Below are positions 11,090-24,977 of a DNA stretch of 64,000 nucleotides, piece after piece (position 1 is the stretch's first letter; every line of letters begins with the position of its first letter). Location of the stretch: positions 79,972,659 to 80,036,658 of the forward strand of contig CM049313.1 of assembly GCA_026874595.1 (NCBI GenBank), read 5' to 3'. The notes beneath the pieces are model-generated. The model did no database searches, was not told the origin of the DNA, and was given only the letters and a program-made list of their open reading frames with translations. The translations under genes and the position numbers were made by a program. The DNA is from Sipunculus nudus (taxonomy: Eukaryota > Annelida > Sipuncula > Golfingiida > Sipunculidae).

Positions 11090-12645
11090 AACACCTTGAA
11101 TACAATTACTTTTGAAAAGTAATTAATTACATTCAATAACTTTATAAAAAATTATAATATACGGAGGCATGGTTCATGTAAAGTATCATTCAAGGCAGAA
11201 AGGCCAGCTGATTAAATTTAAAAAAGCAAAAAAATGCAAACAAAACATATCCAGTTTGGTATCATATATTAAAGTGCACAATAGCTATACGAATGATAAT
11301 ATATCATTGCATAATGTTCAAATTTACATTTTTTACTCTTATGGCAAGGAAAAACTTGCTGTCATCTTCAAAGCTATGAACATTTAGTGTATTGTTTATA
11401 GTATCAGATATTGAAACATTTGCCGAATAAGTGTTTTGACACAAAATATTTGAAAGCACATATAGGTAAACTATATTAAACATATTATCTTTGAAGCCAT
11501 AGGTGCAAAAAAATTTCATCAAATATTATGTTATTACATATTATCCTTTATCAAACAAAATGTCTTGCTTCTTGATAAACTGGCATGGGCAAATTAGAGC
11601 ACATGTGGAAATAATTGTTGCAGGTTCAAACCTCTGATGCTGGAAAGTCCTATTAGCGACTACCTTAATTCTATACAGTAATCCTACAATTAGTCAACTC
11701 ATATATCCTTATTTCTTTACTATGAATGCTGATTAAAGTTATGTCATAAAAACTTGAGTGGAATTTAAATATAATTTGATTTAACTAAACTCATTGATGC
11801 AAATATTTCACGTAAATAATTCATATAAATATATTAATGCATTCATGCCGAATATATAATATATTACAATTTGATACAATGAAAAGGAATAAAAATCCAG
11901 TGCATTCACAATGGTTATCTTCTTATGTATGACAGGTAGTAAAACCAGTATACACAACCCAGAGTCTCCAGGCACAGGAAACAGTGGAGACTGTTCAAAT
12001 GTTAGAGCCCGCCAACTGAGACAGCCCTGCTATCTTGATACCTATCTCTATTTACCTCATGGGCCATTGATTTGAGGTAATTCTGAGATCATTAGCCTCT
12101 TTTGTTCCTCTGACTCTCACAGTGTCTGCTAATTAGCAGATAAAAACTGATGTAATCAGATCAGTAAGAGAATGTTTCAGCAACCTCTTTAGTGAAAGTG
12201 TGAAATGTAGCAAGCCCACACTTGTTGTAGTGTAGCTCTGGACAGGTGTACATTATGAAAGCTTTTCACTTTATCTACATTGCAGTGGAGGCATTTGCAA
12301 AATGAAAGTCCGGTATCACTTATAAGGCATACTAATTACCATATTTATTACATATATGGGTACCATTTATTCAAGAATCAAAGCTTACAATCCTAACCCA
12401 AAAGTGTTTTGATAAACAGTGCAAGGGGATGAGGTATAAGGTATGGTGCTCTGTCATGAATTTAGAAAGTAATTGGAAAGTAATTGATGAGCAATTGAAA
12501 TTACACCTATTTTACACTTGTAATCATTACAATTACAATTACTTTTCATTGAATTTTGTTCAATTACGAATTACATTCATTTACTTAAAAAATGTAATTT
12601 ATTACAGGTAATTACAATTTCACATTACAATTACCCCATTCCTGA
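11090..12645. mobile_element. AATTAC-rich dispersed repeat, possibly hAT-like non-autonomous element
   Basis: The first ~370 bp (11090-11460) match 40020-40375 closely, including a shared AAAGTGCAC block and ATAATATATCATTG. The segment near 12500-12640 carries repeated ATTACAATTAC motifs and ends CCCCATTCCTG. That end is the reverse complement of a CAGGAATGGGG terminus, comparable to CAGGGTCGGGG at the start of the second copy (39937). No coding capacity was seen. The class assignment is tentative, and the two ends have not been shown to belong to one element. Confidence 0.45.
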
Positions 12646-12649
12646 TCAT

Positions 12650-14648
12650 GACACCCATAAAATAAGCCTGAATAAGATAAGCATAGCCTGATCAAGACAA
12701 GCATATGATAAGATTGATCAAGACACACATAAGATGCGACTGATCAAGGAAAATATAAGATAAGCCCAATCAAGATAAGAATGAGATAACCCTGGTCAAG
12801 ACAAACATAAGATGCGACTGATCAAGGCAAATATAAGAGAAGCCTGATCAATATAAGAATAAGATCAGCCAGATCAAGACAAACATAAAATGCGACTGAT
12901 CAAGGCAAATATAAGAAAAGCCCGATCAAGATAAGAATAAGATAAGCCTGATCAAGACAAACATAAGATAAGCTTGATCAATAGAACATTTTAGATCGGC
13001 CTGACCAAGACAAGCATAAGATAAGCTTGATCAAGACAATAAAAAAAAGCGACTGATCAAGGCAAATATAAGATAAGCCCGATCAAAATTAGAATAAGAT
13101 AAGCCTGATCAAGCCAAACATAAGACAAGCCTGATATAAAAAAACATTTTAGATTAGCCCGATCAAGACAAGCATAAGATAAGCCTGATCTATACAAACA
13201 TAACATGCAACATAAGATGCGACTGATCAAGGCAAATATAAGATAAGCCTGATCAAGATAAGAATAAGATAAGCCTGATCAAGACAAGCATAAGATAAGT
13301 CTGATCAGGACAAACATAAGATCAGCCTAATCAAAACAAGCATGAGGTAAGCTTGATCAAGACAAACATAAGATGCGACTGATCAAGAAAACATTTTAGA
13401 TCAGCTTGATGAAGACAAGCAAAAGATAAGCCTGATCAAGACAAACATAAGATGCAACTGATCAAGGCAAATATAAGATAAGCCCGATCAAGATAAGAAT
13501 AGATAACCCTGAAAACATTTTAGATCAGCCTGATCAAGACAAACATAAAATGCGATTCATCAAGGAAAATATAAGATAAGCCTGATCAAGATAAGAATAC
13601 GATAAGCCTAATCAAGACAAACATAAGATAAGCCTGATCAAGACAAATATAAGATAAGCTCGATTAAGATGAGATAAAGATAAGCCTGATCAAGACAAAC
13701 AAAAGATAAGCCTGACCAAGAAAACATTTTAGATCAGCCTGATCAAGACAAGCATAAGATAAGCTTGATAAAGACAAACATAAGATAAGCCTGATCAAGG
13801 CAAATATAAGATAAACCCGATCAAGATAAGAATAAAATAAGCATGATCAAGACAAACATAAGATGTGACTGATCAAGGCAAATATAAGATAAGCCCGGTT
13901 AAGACAAGCATAAGATAACCCTGATCAAGACAAACATAAGATAAGCTTGATCAAGAAAACATTTTAGGTCAGCCTGATCAAGACAAGCATATGATAAGAT
14001 TGATCAAGACACACATAAGATGCGACTGATCAAGGAAAATATAAGATAAGCCCAATCAAGATAAGAATGAGATAACCCTGGTCAAGACAAACATAAGATG
14101 CGACTGATCAAGGCAAATATAAGAGAAGCCTGATCAAGATAAGAATAAGATCAGCCAGATCAAGACAAACATAAGATGCGACTGATCAAGGCAAATATAA
14201 GATAAGCCCGATTAAGATGAGATAAAGATAAGCCTGATCAAGACAAACAAATGATAAGCCTGATCAAGAAAACATTTTAGATCAGCCTGATCAAGACAAG
14301 CATAAGATGCGACTGATCAAGGCAAATATAAGATAAGCCCAATTAAGATAAGAATAAGATTAGCCTGATCAAGACAAACATAAGATAAGCCTGATCAAGA
14401 AAACATTTTCGATCAGCCTGATCAAGACAAGCATAAGATGCGACTGATCAAGGCAAATATAAGATAAGCCTGATCAAGACAAACAAAAGATAAGCCTGAT
14501 CAAGAAAACATTTGAGATCAGCCTGATCAAGACAAACATAAGATAAGCCTGATCAAGAAAACATTTTCGATCAGCCTGATCAAGACAAGCATAAGATTAG
14601 CCTGATCAAGACAAACATAAGCCTAATCAAGGCGAGCACAAGCCTAGA
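12650..14648. repeat. ~26-bp satellite, ~75 copies, TGATCA in most monomers
   Basis: The degenerate monomer AAGATAAGCCTGATCAAGAC plus AAACAT repeats for about 2 kb with variants (GCGACTGATCAAGG, AACATTTTAGATCAG). There is clear higher-order structure. A block of about 235 bp starting at 12691 recurs at 13977 (offset 1,286 bp) with very few changes. No coding content. Confidence 0.95.
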
Positions 14649-14879
14649 TGGTATATATTGCAAACATCTTAAAACTTGGAAGGGGTATCAGCAAAACATC
14701 ACACGAAGATGAATCTATGCTTAATTTAAAATTAGTGGCCCATGGGCCATGACGCTCAGCTGAATTCAAGGAATGTTGAACAATGAGCAAATGACTGCCA
14801 GAGTGCAAACAAATCATGAATATTGTGAAGAGTCCTTAGAAATGGGTTTCAGTGGGCTTTTGGACAGATGACAACTTCA

Positions 14880-17100
14880 TTTGAAGGTCTAATAAATAGA
14901 AAAAAATACAGGTGGCACCACCAGTGTACAGGAACTGATGAAACACTCCATGATCAATATGCATGCTAAGTATCATGGTCATCAGTGCATTAGTTATTCA
15001 GATACAGGAGTTTTTGTATGACATTTTTAACTAGAAAACATTTGCCAGGCGACAATGTGTATCCTCCGAAGTCAGAGTGGTACACGGAAACGGGAAGGTA
15101 AGTGGCGCCACCTATCTGGTTTAGGAGAAAATTTTCCAAGAAGGATGAGGTGTCAAATTTCAGACCAATACCTTGAACCACTTCGGAGATATGAGCAATT
15201 TCCACACAAAGCACACGTATGGATAGACACCACCGGATAATGATTGCAGATGGCACCACCAGTATTGAGGACAAGATGGAGGAGTCCATGATCTATGGAA
15301 ATGCACAATTTCAGGCCAATACGGCAAATCACTCCTTTGAAAAGGGTATTATTTTATTCTACGGAAACGGGAAGGTAGGTGGCGCCACCTGTCTGGTTTA
15401 CGAGAAAACTTTCCAAGATGGATGGACATGCCAAATTTCAGACCAATACCTTGAACCACTCCTGAGATTTGAGCAATTTTTCCGGGTTACGGAAAAATCG
15501 GCCCAAGGGTCTCAGAGGAGTTCTCAAGAAACAAACACAGTTTTTGTATCACATTTTTAATTATTTCGGAGGTACTTACAAGCTCCATAGCTCAGAGGAT
15601 ATGGGTAACAGAGACCTAATTTCAGATTTGCATAAAGACTTTTCATGGACCTCCCTAGATATTAAGTATGAAGATTCTAGGTCAAGTGGTTACGATTTGT
15701 GCCCTGTTTCAAGATGAGGCTTTATTTGAAAGTCTCAAAAAAGAAATAAATGCGTACAAATTTTAAAAAAATAAAGGTGGCGCCACCAGTCTACAGGAAC
15801 TGATAAAAAACTGCATGATCAATATGCATGCAAAAAATCATGGCCATCAGTAAATTAGTAATACAGATACTGCAGCTTTTGTATCACATTTTTAATTATT
15901 CTTAGGGGTATTTATTAGCCCCATAGCTCGAAGGATATGGGTAACAGAGACCTAATTTCACGTTTCCACAGAGACTTTTCATGGACCTCCCTTGATGTCA
16001 AGTAAGAAGATTCCAGGTCCAGCGGTTACGATTTGTACCCTGTTAACAGATGACAGCTTCTTTGAGAGTCTCAAAAAATAAAGAAAACAATCGCAAAAAT
16101 TGGAAAAATTAAAGTGGCGCCACCAGTTTGCAGGAACTGATGGAACACTCCATGATCAATATGCCTGCATAGAATCATGGAGATCAATGCATTAGTTTTT
16201 CAGATACTAGGGCTTTTGTATCAAATTTTTAATTATTCAGAGGGGTACTTACTACGAAGGATATGGTCACCAGAGACCTAATTTCATGTTTTCACATAGG
16301 CTTTTCATGGAGCTCTCTTGATGTAAAGTTAGAAGAATCAAGGTCCAGCGGTTACGATTTGTGCCCTGTTAACAGATGACAGCTTCTTTGTAGGTCTCAA
16401 ATATAAAGAAAAAATTCGTAAAAATTGAAAAAAAATACAGGTGGCGCCACCAGTTTGCAGGAACTGATGGAACATCCCATGAATAATATTCATGCAAAGA
16501 ATCATGGTCATCAATGCAGTAGTTATTCAGATACTTGAGCTTTTGTATCGAATTTTGCATTATTCTGGGGGGTACTTTGGAGCCCCATAGCTCAAAGAAT
16601 ATGGGTAACAGAAACCTAATTTCAGGTTTTCAAGGAGATTTTTTATGGACCCCCATGGATAATAAGTTTGAAGATTCCAGGTCCAGTGGTTACGATTTGT
16701 GCCCTGTTAACAGATGACAGTTTCATTGCAGGTCTGAAAAAAAAAATATTTGTAAAAATTAGAAAAAATACAGGTGGCACCACCAGTCTGCAGGAAGTCA
16801 TGGAACATGCAATGATTAATATCCATGCAAAGAATCATGGTGATCAATGCAGTAGTTATTCAGATACTTGAGCTTTTGTATCAAAGTTTGCATTATTCTG
16901 GGGGTGGGGGTACTTCGGAGGCCCATAGCTCGAAGGATATGGGTAACAGAGACCTAAATTCAGGTTTCCAAGGATATTTTTTAATGGATCTACCTGGATT
17001 TCAAGTGAGAAGATTTCAGGTCCAGTGGTTACGATTTGTGCCCTGTTAACGGACGGCCGGACGGCCAGACGGACGCCGGACAAAGGGTAATCGCTATAGC
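14880..17100. repeat. ~330-bp tandem/dispersed repeat family with GGCGCC core
   Basis: A shared segment around GGTGGCGCCACCAGT occurs at about 14911, 15255, 15776, 16113, 16440 and 16772. The last four are spaced 327-337 bp apart. Each unit also carries a version of CATAGCTCGAAGGATATGGG, AGTGGTTACGATTTGTGCCC and TGTTAACAGATGACAG. The array ends with a GGACGG-rich stretch and CAAAGGGTAATCGCTATAGC near 17050-17100. The short open frames are not coding. Confidence 0.85.
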
Positions 17101-19050
17101 TCGATGACTTTCAGATGCATAAAGTGGATAACTAGAGGGGAAGCAGACAAACCATATAATCACATTGAATATATGTCACCCAAAAAGTAAAAAAAAAGCA
17201 TTTATTTCCATCATGATGTATCTTTACAAAGACCACTAACTTTATAATTAATTTCATTATATTGTCTAATTTGCATAAATACATATTATTAATTAAAATA
17301 TATATCTGATCAAATTTAAATATTTTATACCCGAACTACTTTACTCTGAATAAAAAAAAATAATAAAATTAATCAATAGATTTGTTATTGTATAATTTGT
17401 TCAGAATTGTTAATTCACGTATTCATTCATATTTGCAACAAAAATCGATTCTAGAAAAAAAAAATTACCCTTAAATCAACTTAAAAAAAGTTTTCTCTTG
17501 AGGACTATCAAATTGTTCTATGGTAAGTCTTGATCATAATGGCTAATTTCGAGTGGGATATAACGCTGGTTTTAATATGACCACAATTTATGTTTGATTG
17601 CGGAAGAAAAATGAATAATTGATTTTTTTACATTATTGTTCAAAGTTATGAAAAGAGTTTATTTTCAACGATCTATATGAAAATTCGACAGAATAACATA
17701 ACCATACACACTACACTTATGTAAGAGTAATATATCAACCACAGTTATAAAAAGAGCGGCAGCCCACTCACGTGTGAATTCATTTTTAAAAGCAGTGCTG
17801 ATATAACTGTGGCAGTCATGCAACGTCAATGAGTGCAGATCAGATAATACCTAAACAACAAGATGACCGAACTCATACATGACGCGACGTGGCTGGCGGC
17901 ACCATGTGGCTACACACTACAACAGGGGCGACTGTTTTGCTGGTTTACGTGTTCACATACGCTTGGATTGCTATTGGTGTAGATTTTGGTTAAATTTGTT
18001 ACTTTTCTGGGTCAGATCCTTAAAACTATTACTTATCTGACCTGTTCTTAGCGTTTTTCACTCTATATGGTCCATCTCTTTGTTATTTTTATTTAATATT
18101 TGGGATAGGCAGGTAAGATGCCTCGTCGTCAAGTCCGACAGCGATGAGGGTCAGGGTTAGTAATCACAGGATTCACTCCGTATCAGCATTTTGACAGAAA
18201 GTAATTAATTTTTTCTAGGTCTTTTTCTTTCTAATGACAACGATTACTTGCACCATAAACACATAACATGCCGTCCGCAGGTCCTAAAGTTGAGCATGTC
18301 TCATTTTGTTACAAAAAGACGACAGCCATGGCATAGCAACCGAGGATGCGCTTTTTGATTGGTTGGTATATTTAGTAATGGAGTCTTTAGATGGTGACAC
18401 CGGTGACGTAACAACAATTCACCCAATCACACATGGGAAAATGTCAGATAAGTAATTGTCATAAGGAAATGACCAAGAAGAGTAACAAATTAACAGAAAT
18501 CTAAAGTAATAGCAATTTAAGCGCCTGTGTTGTGTTCAAATATTTTCACTGATATAAATAAATAAAACAGAATATCGATTCACTTCAATATTTCTTATTA
18601 AGAAAGTCTAGCAGTAAAGACTTCCGATTCAACGCCAAGGTATTTAAAAATCCTCCACACTCAGAACACTGAAGAGGGTTTATGGTAGCAGTGGAATGAC
18701 TTCTACGTAAACTTGAAAAAAATTTATGTACCTACAGGTAACTGAAAACATATACATGGAGCCGTTTATGGCAATTTTTAAATAAAGTTCCTGTCGCTAA
18801 CTCGTACTTAGAGTTGAACTAAAATTATACTATATAGTTATAATCGTGACACTACATTAGAGGTATAAAGACTTGGTTGTTATGCTGACAATCGCAGAGG
18901 CTGCCGGAGTTATTCCGCTTAAAACTGTCATTCCCCGACATAGTAGGTTAGTTCACCAACCACATAACTGCCTACATAAAGTTTGCTTAGGAGTCACTTA
19001 ACACGTCATATATGAATTCCGCTCTGAAGATGTCAAAAATTAAATCGTTA
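17101..19050. other. non-repetitive DNA, no gene recognised
   Basis: AT-rich sequence with no long open frame, no domain and no obvious transposon end. A short (GA)n run lies at about 19055-19070. Nothing further can be supported. Confidence 0.5.
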
Positions 19051-19131
19051 AACAGAGAGAGAGAGAGAGAATTTATACCGAGGTCATATTTCAGGTTTAC
19101 GAACCACCTAACACCAGATGTACAGTGTAAT

Positions 19132-19540
19132 AACCAGCTCATACACCAGCAGAGAGGGAGCGTCCTGGACTGTAAATGTAATAACCAGCTCATACATCGG
19201 CAGAGAGGGAACCCCGTGGACTGTAATTGTAAGAACCAGCTCATACACCAGCAGAGAGGGAACCCCGTGGACTGTAATTGTAAGAACCAGCTCATACATC
19301 AGCAGAGACGGAGCGTCCTGGACTGTAAATGTAATAACCAGCTCATACACCAGCAGAGAGGGAGCGTCCTGGACTGTAAATGTAATAACCAGCTCATACA
19401 TCAGCAGAGAGGGAGCGTCCTTGACTGTAAATGTAATAACCAGCTCATACATCTGCAGAGAGGGAACCCCGTGGACTGTAATTGTAATAACCAGCTCATA
19501 CACCAGCAGAGAGGGAACCCCGTGGACTGTAAGCACAAGC
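19132..19540. repeat. 51-bp minisatellite, 8 copies of two types
   Basis: Units begin AACCAGCTCATACACCAGCA. They come in two versions, one with GGGAGCGTCCTGGACTGTAAATG and one with GGGAACCCCGTGGACTGTAATTG. The + strand can be read as a 17-residue repeat, NQLIHQQRGSVLDCKCN or the variant with GNPVDCNCK. The - strand and a second + frame are also open. The longest frame (19012-19662) starts in unique sequence, so a protein is not excluded, but openness on both strands favours a non-coding array. Confidence 0.9.
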
Positions 19541-19722
19541 AACACAGCCAGCAACACAACTACACAATCCCTCCTCTATCAGAATATTCCCCTAGAGAAG
19601 GCAGCACAAGCAAAACACCAGCACTGTACTGTTGCACCTTTATATTTACACCAGTGACCTAGAGAGGGCAGCACACGCAACATGGCCTGCACAGCCTGGT
19701 CTCTTTCACACTATTCCCCTAT

Positions 19723-20112
19723 AGGTCACGTGGCCTTATTTGTTAACATGACCAGGGGTCACCAAGCCCTAAACCTGAAGGAGAGTACTGAATGGCCTGG
19801 CTTTTCACTGGTTGGCTCTATCCATCATGTGATGGAGCATCAAAAACACCCCATTGTGTGATTTTTAATTATGTTAAGCATAATCTCCAATAAAATTGAC
19901 AGTATTGGCCTTTTTTTTAAATCTGTGGCCAATCAAAGACATGTCGTCCAAACGCTTGTTTTAGACTGCTTGGAGGGGTATTTTGGGCTTCACTGCATTC
20001 GGGCAAGGATGGTTAAAAAGGAGATACACAAGCCCCCATTTTCTTGATCTAGTTTGACTGAAGAAAAAACACATTCTCAGGTAAAAAAAAGTTTAATATC
20101 AGAATTTATTTA
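19723..20112 (+). repeat. 390-bp module, copy 1
   Basis: A 390-bp non-satellite block that begins AGGTCACGTG and ends CAGAATTTATTTA. It replaces part of one 60-bp monomer: the satellite breaks after CCCCTAT and resumes at TCCCCTCAATC. The same block, exactly 390 bp long and with only a few substitutions, recurs at 21036 and 24523. It contains a CACGTG E-box and an AATAAA. It has no TIRs or obvious target duplication, so it looks like part of the higher-order repeat rather than a transposon. Confidence 0.9.
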
Positions 20113-21035
20113 TCCCCTCAATCACACTATTCCCCTATAGAGGGCAGCACAAGCAACATGGCCAGCACAGCCTCCCCTCAATCACACTATTCCCCTATAG
20201 AGGGCAGCACAAGCAACATGGCTTGCACAACCTCCCCTCAATCACACAATTCCCCTATAGAGGGCAGCTCAAGCGGCATGGCCAGCACACCCTCCCCTCA
20301 ATCACACTGTTCCCCTATAAAGGACAGCACAAGCAACATGGCTAGCACAGCCTCCCCTCAATCATACTATTCCCCTAAAGAGGGCAGCAAAAGCAACATG
20401 GCTTGCACAGCCTCCCCTCAATCACACTTTTCCCCTATGGAAGGCAGCACAAGCAACATGGCTTGCACAGCCTCTCCTCAATCACACAATTCCCCTATAG
20501 AGGGCAGCACAAGCGACATGACCAGCACAGCCTCCCCTCAATCGCAATTTTCCCCTATGGAGGGCAGTACAAGCAACATGGCTTGCACAGCCTCCCCTCA
20601 ATCACAATATTCCCCTATAGAGGGCAGCACAAGCAAGATGGCTTGCACACCCTCCCCTCAATCACCCTGTCCCCTATAGAGGGCAGCACAAGCAACATGG
20701 CCAGCACAGCCTCCCCTCAATCACACTGTTCCCCTATAGAGGACAGCACAAGCAACATGGCTAGCACAGCCTCCCCCCAATCACACTGTTCCCCTATAGA
20801 GGGAGCACAAGCAACATGGCTAGCACAGCCTCCCCTCAGAACACTATTCCCCTATAGAGGGCAGCACAAGCAACATGGCTTGCACAGCCTCCCCTCAATC
20901 ACACTTTTCCCCTATGAAGGGCAGCACAAGCAACATGGCTTGCACAGCCTCCCCTCAATCACACTGTTCCCCTATAGAGGGCAGCACAAGCAACATGGCT
21001 TGCACAGCCTCCCCTCAATCACACTGTTCCCCTAT

Positions 21036-21425
21036 AGGTCACGTGATCTTATTTGTTAACATGACCAGGGGTCACCAAGCCCTAAACCTGAAGGAGAGTA
21101 CTGAATGGCCTGGCTTTTCACTGGTTGGCTCTATCCATCATGTGATGGAGCATCAAAAACACCCCATTGTGTGATTTTTAATTATGTTTAGCATAATCTC
21201 CAATAAAATTGACAGTATTGGCCTTTTTTTTAAATCTGTGGCCAATCTAAGACATGTCGTCCAAACGCTTGTTTTAGACTGCTTGGAGGGGTATTTTGGG
21301 CTTCAATGCATTCGGGCAAGGATGGTTAAAAAGGAGATACACAAGCCCCCATTTTCTTGGTCTAGTTTGACTGAAGAAAAAACACATTCTCAGGTAAAAA
21401 AAAGTTTAATATCAGAATTTATTTA
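21036..21425 (+). repeat. 390-bp module, copy 2
   Basis: Second copy of the 390-bp block. It differs from copy 1 by a handful of bases (for example CGTGATC for CGTGGCC). The 89-residue frame starting inside it is present in copies 2 and 3 but ends in satellite and is not convincing as a gene. Confidence 0.9.
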
Positions 21426-22026
21426 TCCCCTCAATCACACTATTCCCCTATAGAGGGCAGCACAAGCAACATGGCCAGCACAGCCTCCCCTCAATCACAC
21501 TATTCCCCTATAGAGGGCAGCACAAGCAACATGGCTTGCACAACCTCCCCTCAATCACACAATTCCCCTATAGAGGGCAGCACAAGCGGCATGGCCAGCA
21601 CACCCTCCCCTCAATCACACTGTTCCCCTATAGAGGACAGCACAAGCAACATGGCTAGCACAGCCTCCACTCAATCATACTGTTCCCCTAAAGAGGGCAG
21701 CACAAGCAACATGGCTTGCACAGCCTCCCCTCAATCACACTATTCCCCTATGGAGGGCAGCACAAGCAACATGGCTTGCACAGCTTCCCCTCAATCACAC
21801 AATTCCCCTATAGAGGGCAGCACAAGCGACATGACCAGCACAGCCTCCCCTCAATCGCAATTTTCCCCTGTGGAGGGCAGTACAAGCAACATGGCTTGCA
21901 CAGCCTCCCCTCAATCACACTTTTCCCCTATGAAGGGCAGCACAAGCAACATGGCTTGCACAGCCTCCCCTCAATCACACTGTTTCCCTATAGAGGACAG
22001 CACAAGCAACATGGCTAGCACAATCT

Positions 22027-22118
22027 TAGACTGGTACCCCGCTCTATTATGGCACCGCTGCTGTAGGCCAATCATAGATATTTGGCTGAGGGTCATAATA
22101 GAGCAGGGTACCAGTCTA
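22027..22118. mobile_element. internally deleted MITE, 92 bp, copy 1
   Basis: Keeps both TIR ends (TAGACTGGTACC ... GGTACCAGTCTA) and lacks the interior of the ~540-bp element. Flanks are GCACAATCT and GCACAGCCT, a 9-bp target duplication with two mismatches. The site is the same position in the monomer as for the other short copies, so they spread by satellite duplication rather than by repeated insertion. Confidence 0.8.
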
Positions 22119-22607
22119 GCACAGCCTCCCCTCAATCACACTTTTCCCCTATAGAGGGCAGCACAAGCAACATGGCTTGCACAGCCTCCCCTAAATCACA
22201 CTATTCCCCTATAGAGGGCAGCACAAGCAACATGGCTTGCACAGCCTCCCCTCAATCACACTATTCCCCTAAAGAGGGCAGCACAAGCAACATGGCTTGC
22301 ACAGCCTCCCCTCAATCACACTATTCCCCTATGGAGGGCAGCACAAGCAACATGGCTTGCACAGCTTCCCCTCAATCACACAATTCCCCTATAGAGGGCA
22401 GCACAAGCGACATGACCAGCACAGCCTCCCCTCAATCGCAATTTTCCCCTATGGAGGGCAGTACAAGCAACATGGCTTGCACAGCCTCCCCTCAATCACA
22501 CTTTTCCCCTATGAAGGGCAGCACAAGCAACATGGCTTGCACAGCCTCCCCTCAATCACACTGTTCCCCTATAGAGGACAGCACAAGCAACATGGCTAGC
22601 ACAATCT

Positions 22608-22699
22608 TAGACTGGTACCCCGCTCTATTATGGCACCGCTGCTGTAGGCCAATCATAGATATTTGGCTGAGGATCATAATAGAGCAGGGTACCAGTCTA
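22608..22699. mobile_element. internally deleted MITE, 92 bp, copy 2
   Basis: Almost identical to copy 1, with the same flanking monomer order, 581 bp further on. It arose by duplication of a MITE-plus-satellite block. Confidence 0.8.
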
Positions 22700-24522
22700 G
22701 CACCGCCTCCCCTCAATCACACTTGTCCCCTATAGAGGGCAGCACAAGCAACATGGCTTGCACAGCCTCCCCTAAATCACACTATTCCCCTATAGAGGGC
22801 AGCACAAGCAACATGGCTTGCACAGCCTCCCCTCAATCACACTATTCCCCTATAGAGGGCAGCACAGGCAACATGACCGGCACAGGCTCCCCTCAATCAC
22901 ACTATTTCCCTATTGAAGGCAACATGGCCTGCACAGCCTCCCCTCAATCACACTATTCCCCTATAGAGGGCAGCACAAGCAACATGGCCAGCACAGCCTC
23001 CCCTCAATCACACTATTCCCCTACAGAGGGCAGCACAAGCAACATGGCTTGCACAGCCTCCCCTCAATCACACTATTCCTCTATAGAGGGCAGCACAAGC
23101 GGCATGGTCAGCACAGCCTCCCCTCAATCGCAATTTTCCCCTATGAAGGGCAGTACAAGCAACATGGCTTGCACAGCCTCCCCTCAATCACAATATTCCC
23201 CTATAGAGGGCAGCACAAGCAACATGGCTTGAACAGCCTCCCCTTAATCACACTGTCCCCCTATAGAGGGCAGCACAAGCAACATGGCTTGCACAGCCTC
23301 CCCTCAATCACACTATTCCTCTTTAGAGGGCAGCACGAGCGACATGGCCAGCACAGCCTCCCCTGAATCACAATTTTCCCCTATAGAGGGCAGCACAAGC
23401 AAGATGGCTTGCACAGCCTCCCCTCAATCACACTATTCCCCTATAGAGGGCAGCACAAGCGACATGGCCAGCACAGCCTCCCCTCAATCGCAATTTTCCC
23501 CTATGGAGGGCAGTACAAGCAAGATGGCTTGCACAGCCTCCCCTCAATCACAATATTCCCCTATAGAGGGCAGCACAAGCAACATGGCTTGAACAGCCTC
23601 CCCTTAATCACACTGTCCCCCTATAGAGGGCAGCACAAGCGGCATGGCCAGCACACCCTCCCCTCAATCACACTGTTCCCCTATAAAGGACAGCACAAGC
23701 AACATGGCTAGCACAGCCTCCCCTCAATCATACTATTCCCCTAAAGAGGGCAGCAAAAGCAACATGGCTTGCACAGCCTCCCCTCAATCACACTTTTCCC
23801 CTATGAAGGGCAGCACAAGCAACATGGCTTGCACAGCCTCCCCTCAATCATACTATTCCCCTAAAGAGGGCAGCAAAAGCAACATGGCTTGCACAGCCTC
23901 CCCTCAATCACACTTTTCCCCTATGGAGGGCAGCACAAGCAACATGGCTTGCATAGCCTCTCCTCAATCACACAATTCCCCTATAGAGGGCAGCACAAGC
24001 GACATGACCAGCACAGCCTCCCCTCAATCGCAATTTTCCCCTATGGAGGGCAGTACAAGCAACATGGCTTGCACAGCCTCCCCTCAATCACAATATTCCC
24101 CTATAGAGGGCAGCACAAGCAACATGGCTTGAACAGCCTCCCCTTAATCACACTGTCCCCTATAGAGGGCAGCACAAGCAACATGGCCAGCACAGCCTCC
24201 CCTCAATCACACTGTTCCCCTATAGAGGACAGCACAAGCAACATGGCTAGCACAGCCTCCCCCCAATCACACTGTTCCCCTATAGAGGGTAGCACAAGCA
24301 ACATGGCTAGCACAGCCTCCCCTCAGAACACTATTCCCCTATAGAGGGCAGCACAAGCAACATGGCTTGCACAGCCTCCCCTCAATCACACTTTTCCCCT
24401 ATGAAGGGCAGCACAAGCAACATGGCTTGCACAGCCTCCCCTCAATCACACTGTTCCCCTATAGAGGGCAGCACAAGCAACATGGCTTGCACAGCCTCCC
24501 CTCAATCACACTGTTCCCCTAT

Positions 24523-24912
24523 AGGTCACGTGATCTTATTTGTTAACATGACCAGGGGTCACCAAGCCCTAAACCTGAAGGAGAGTACTGAATGGCCTGG
24601 CTTTTCACTGGTTGGCTCTATCCATCATGTGATGGAGCATCAAAAACACCCCATTGTGTGATTTTTAATTATGTTTAGCATAATCTCCAATAAAATTGAC
24701 AGTATTGGCCTTTTTTTTAAATCTGTGGCCAATCTAAAACATGTCGTCCAAACGCTTGTTTTAGACTGCTTGGAGGGGTATTTTGGGCTTCACTGCATTC
24801 GGGCAAGGATGGTTAAAAAGGAGATACACAAGCCCCCATTTTCTTGGTCTAGTTTGACTGAAGAAAAAACACATTCTCAGGTAAAAAAAAGTTTAATATC
24901 AGAATTTATTTA
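24523..24912 (+). repeat. 390-bp module, copy 3
   Basis: Third copy. The satellite upstream of it (from about 23638) shares unusual monomers with the satellite upstream of copy 2 (from about 20275), for example CTATAAAGGACAGC and GGCAGCAAAAGC. Copies 2 and 3 therefore belong to one large segmental duplication. Confidence 0.9.
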
Positions 24913-24977
24913 TCCCCTCAATCACACTATTCGCCTATAGAGGGCAGCACAAGCAACATGGCCAGCACAGCCTCCCC

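Noticed and set aside
19723-24912. CRISPR-like array of repeats and spacers
   Set aside because: Monomers are contiguous 60-bp units with no variable spacers, in an animal genome.
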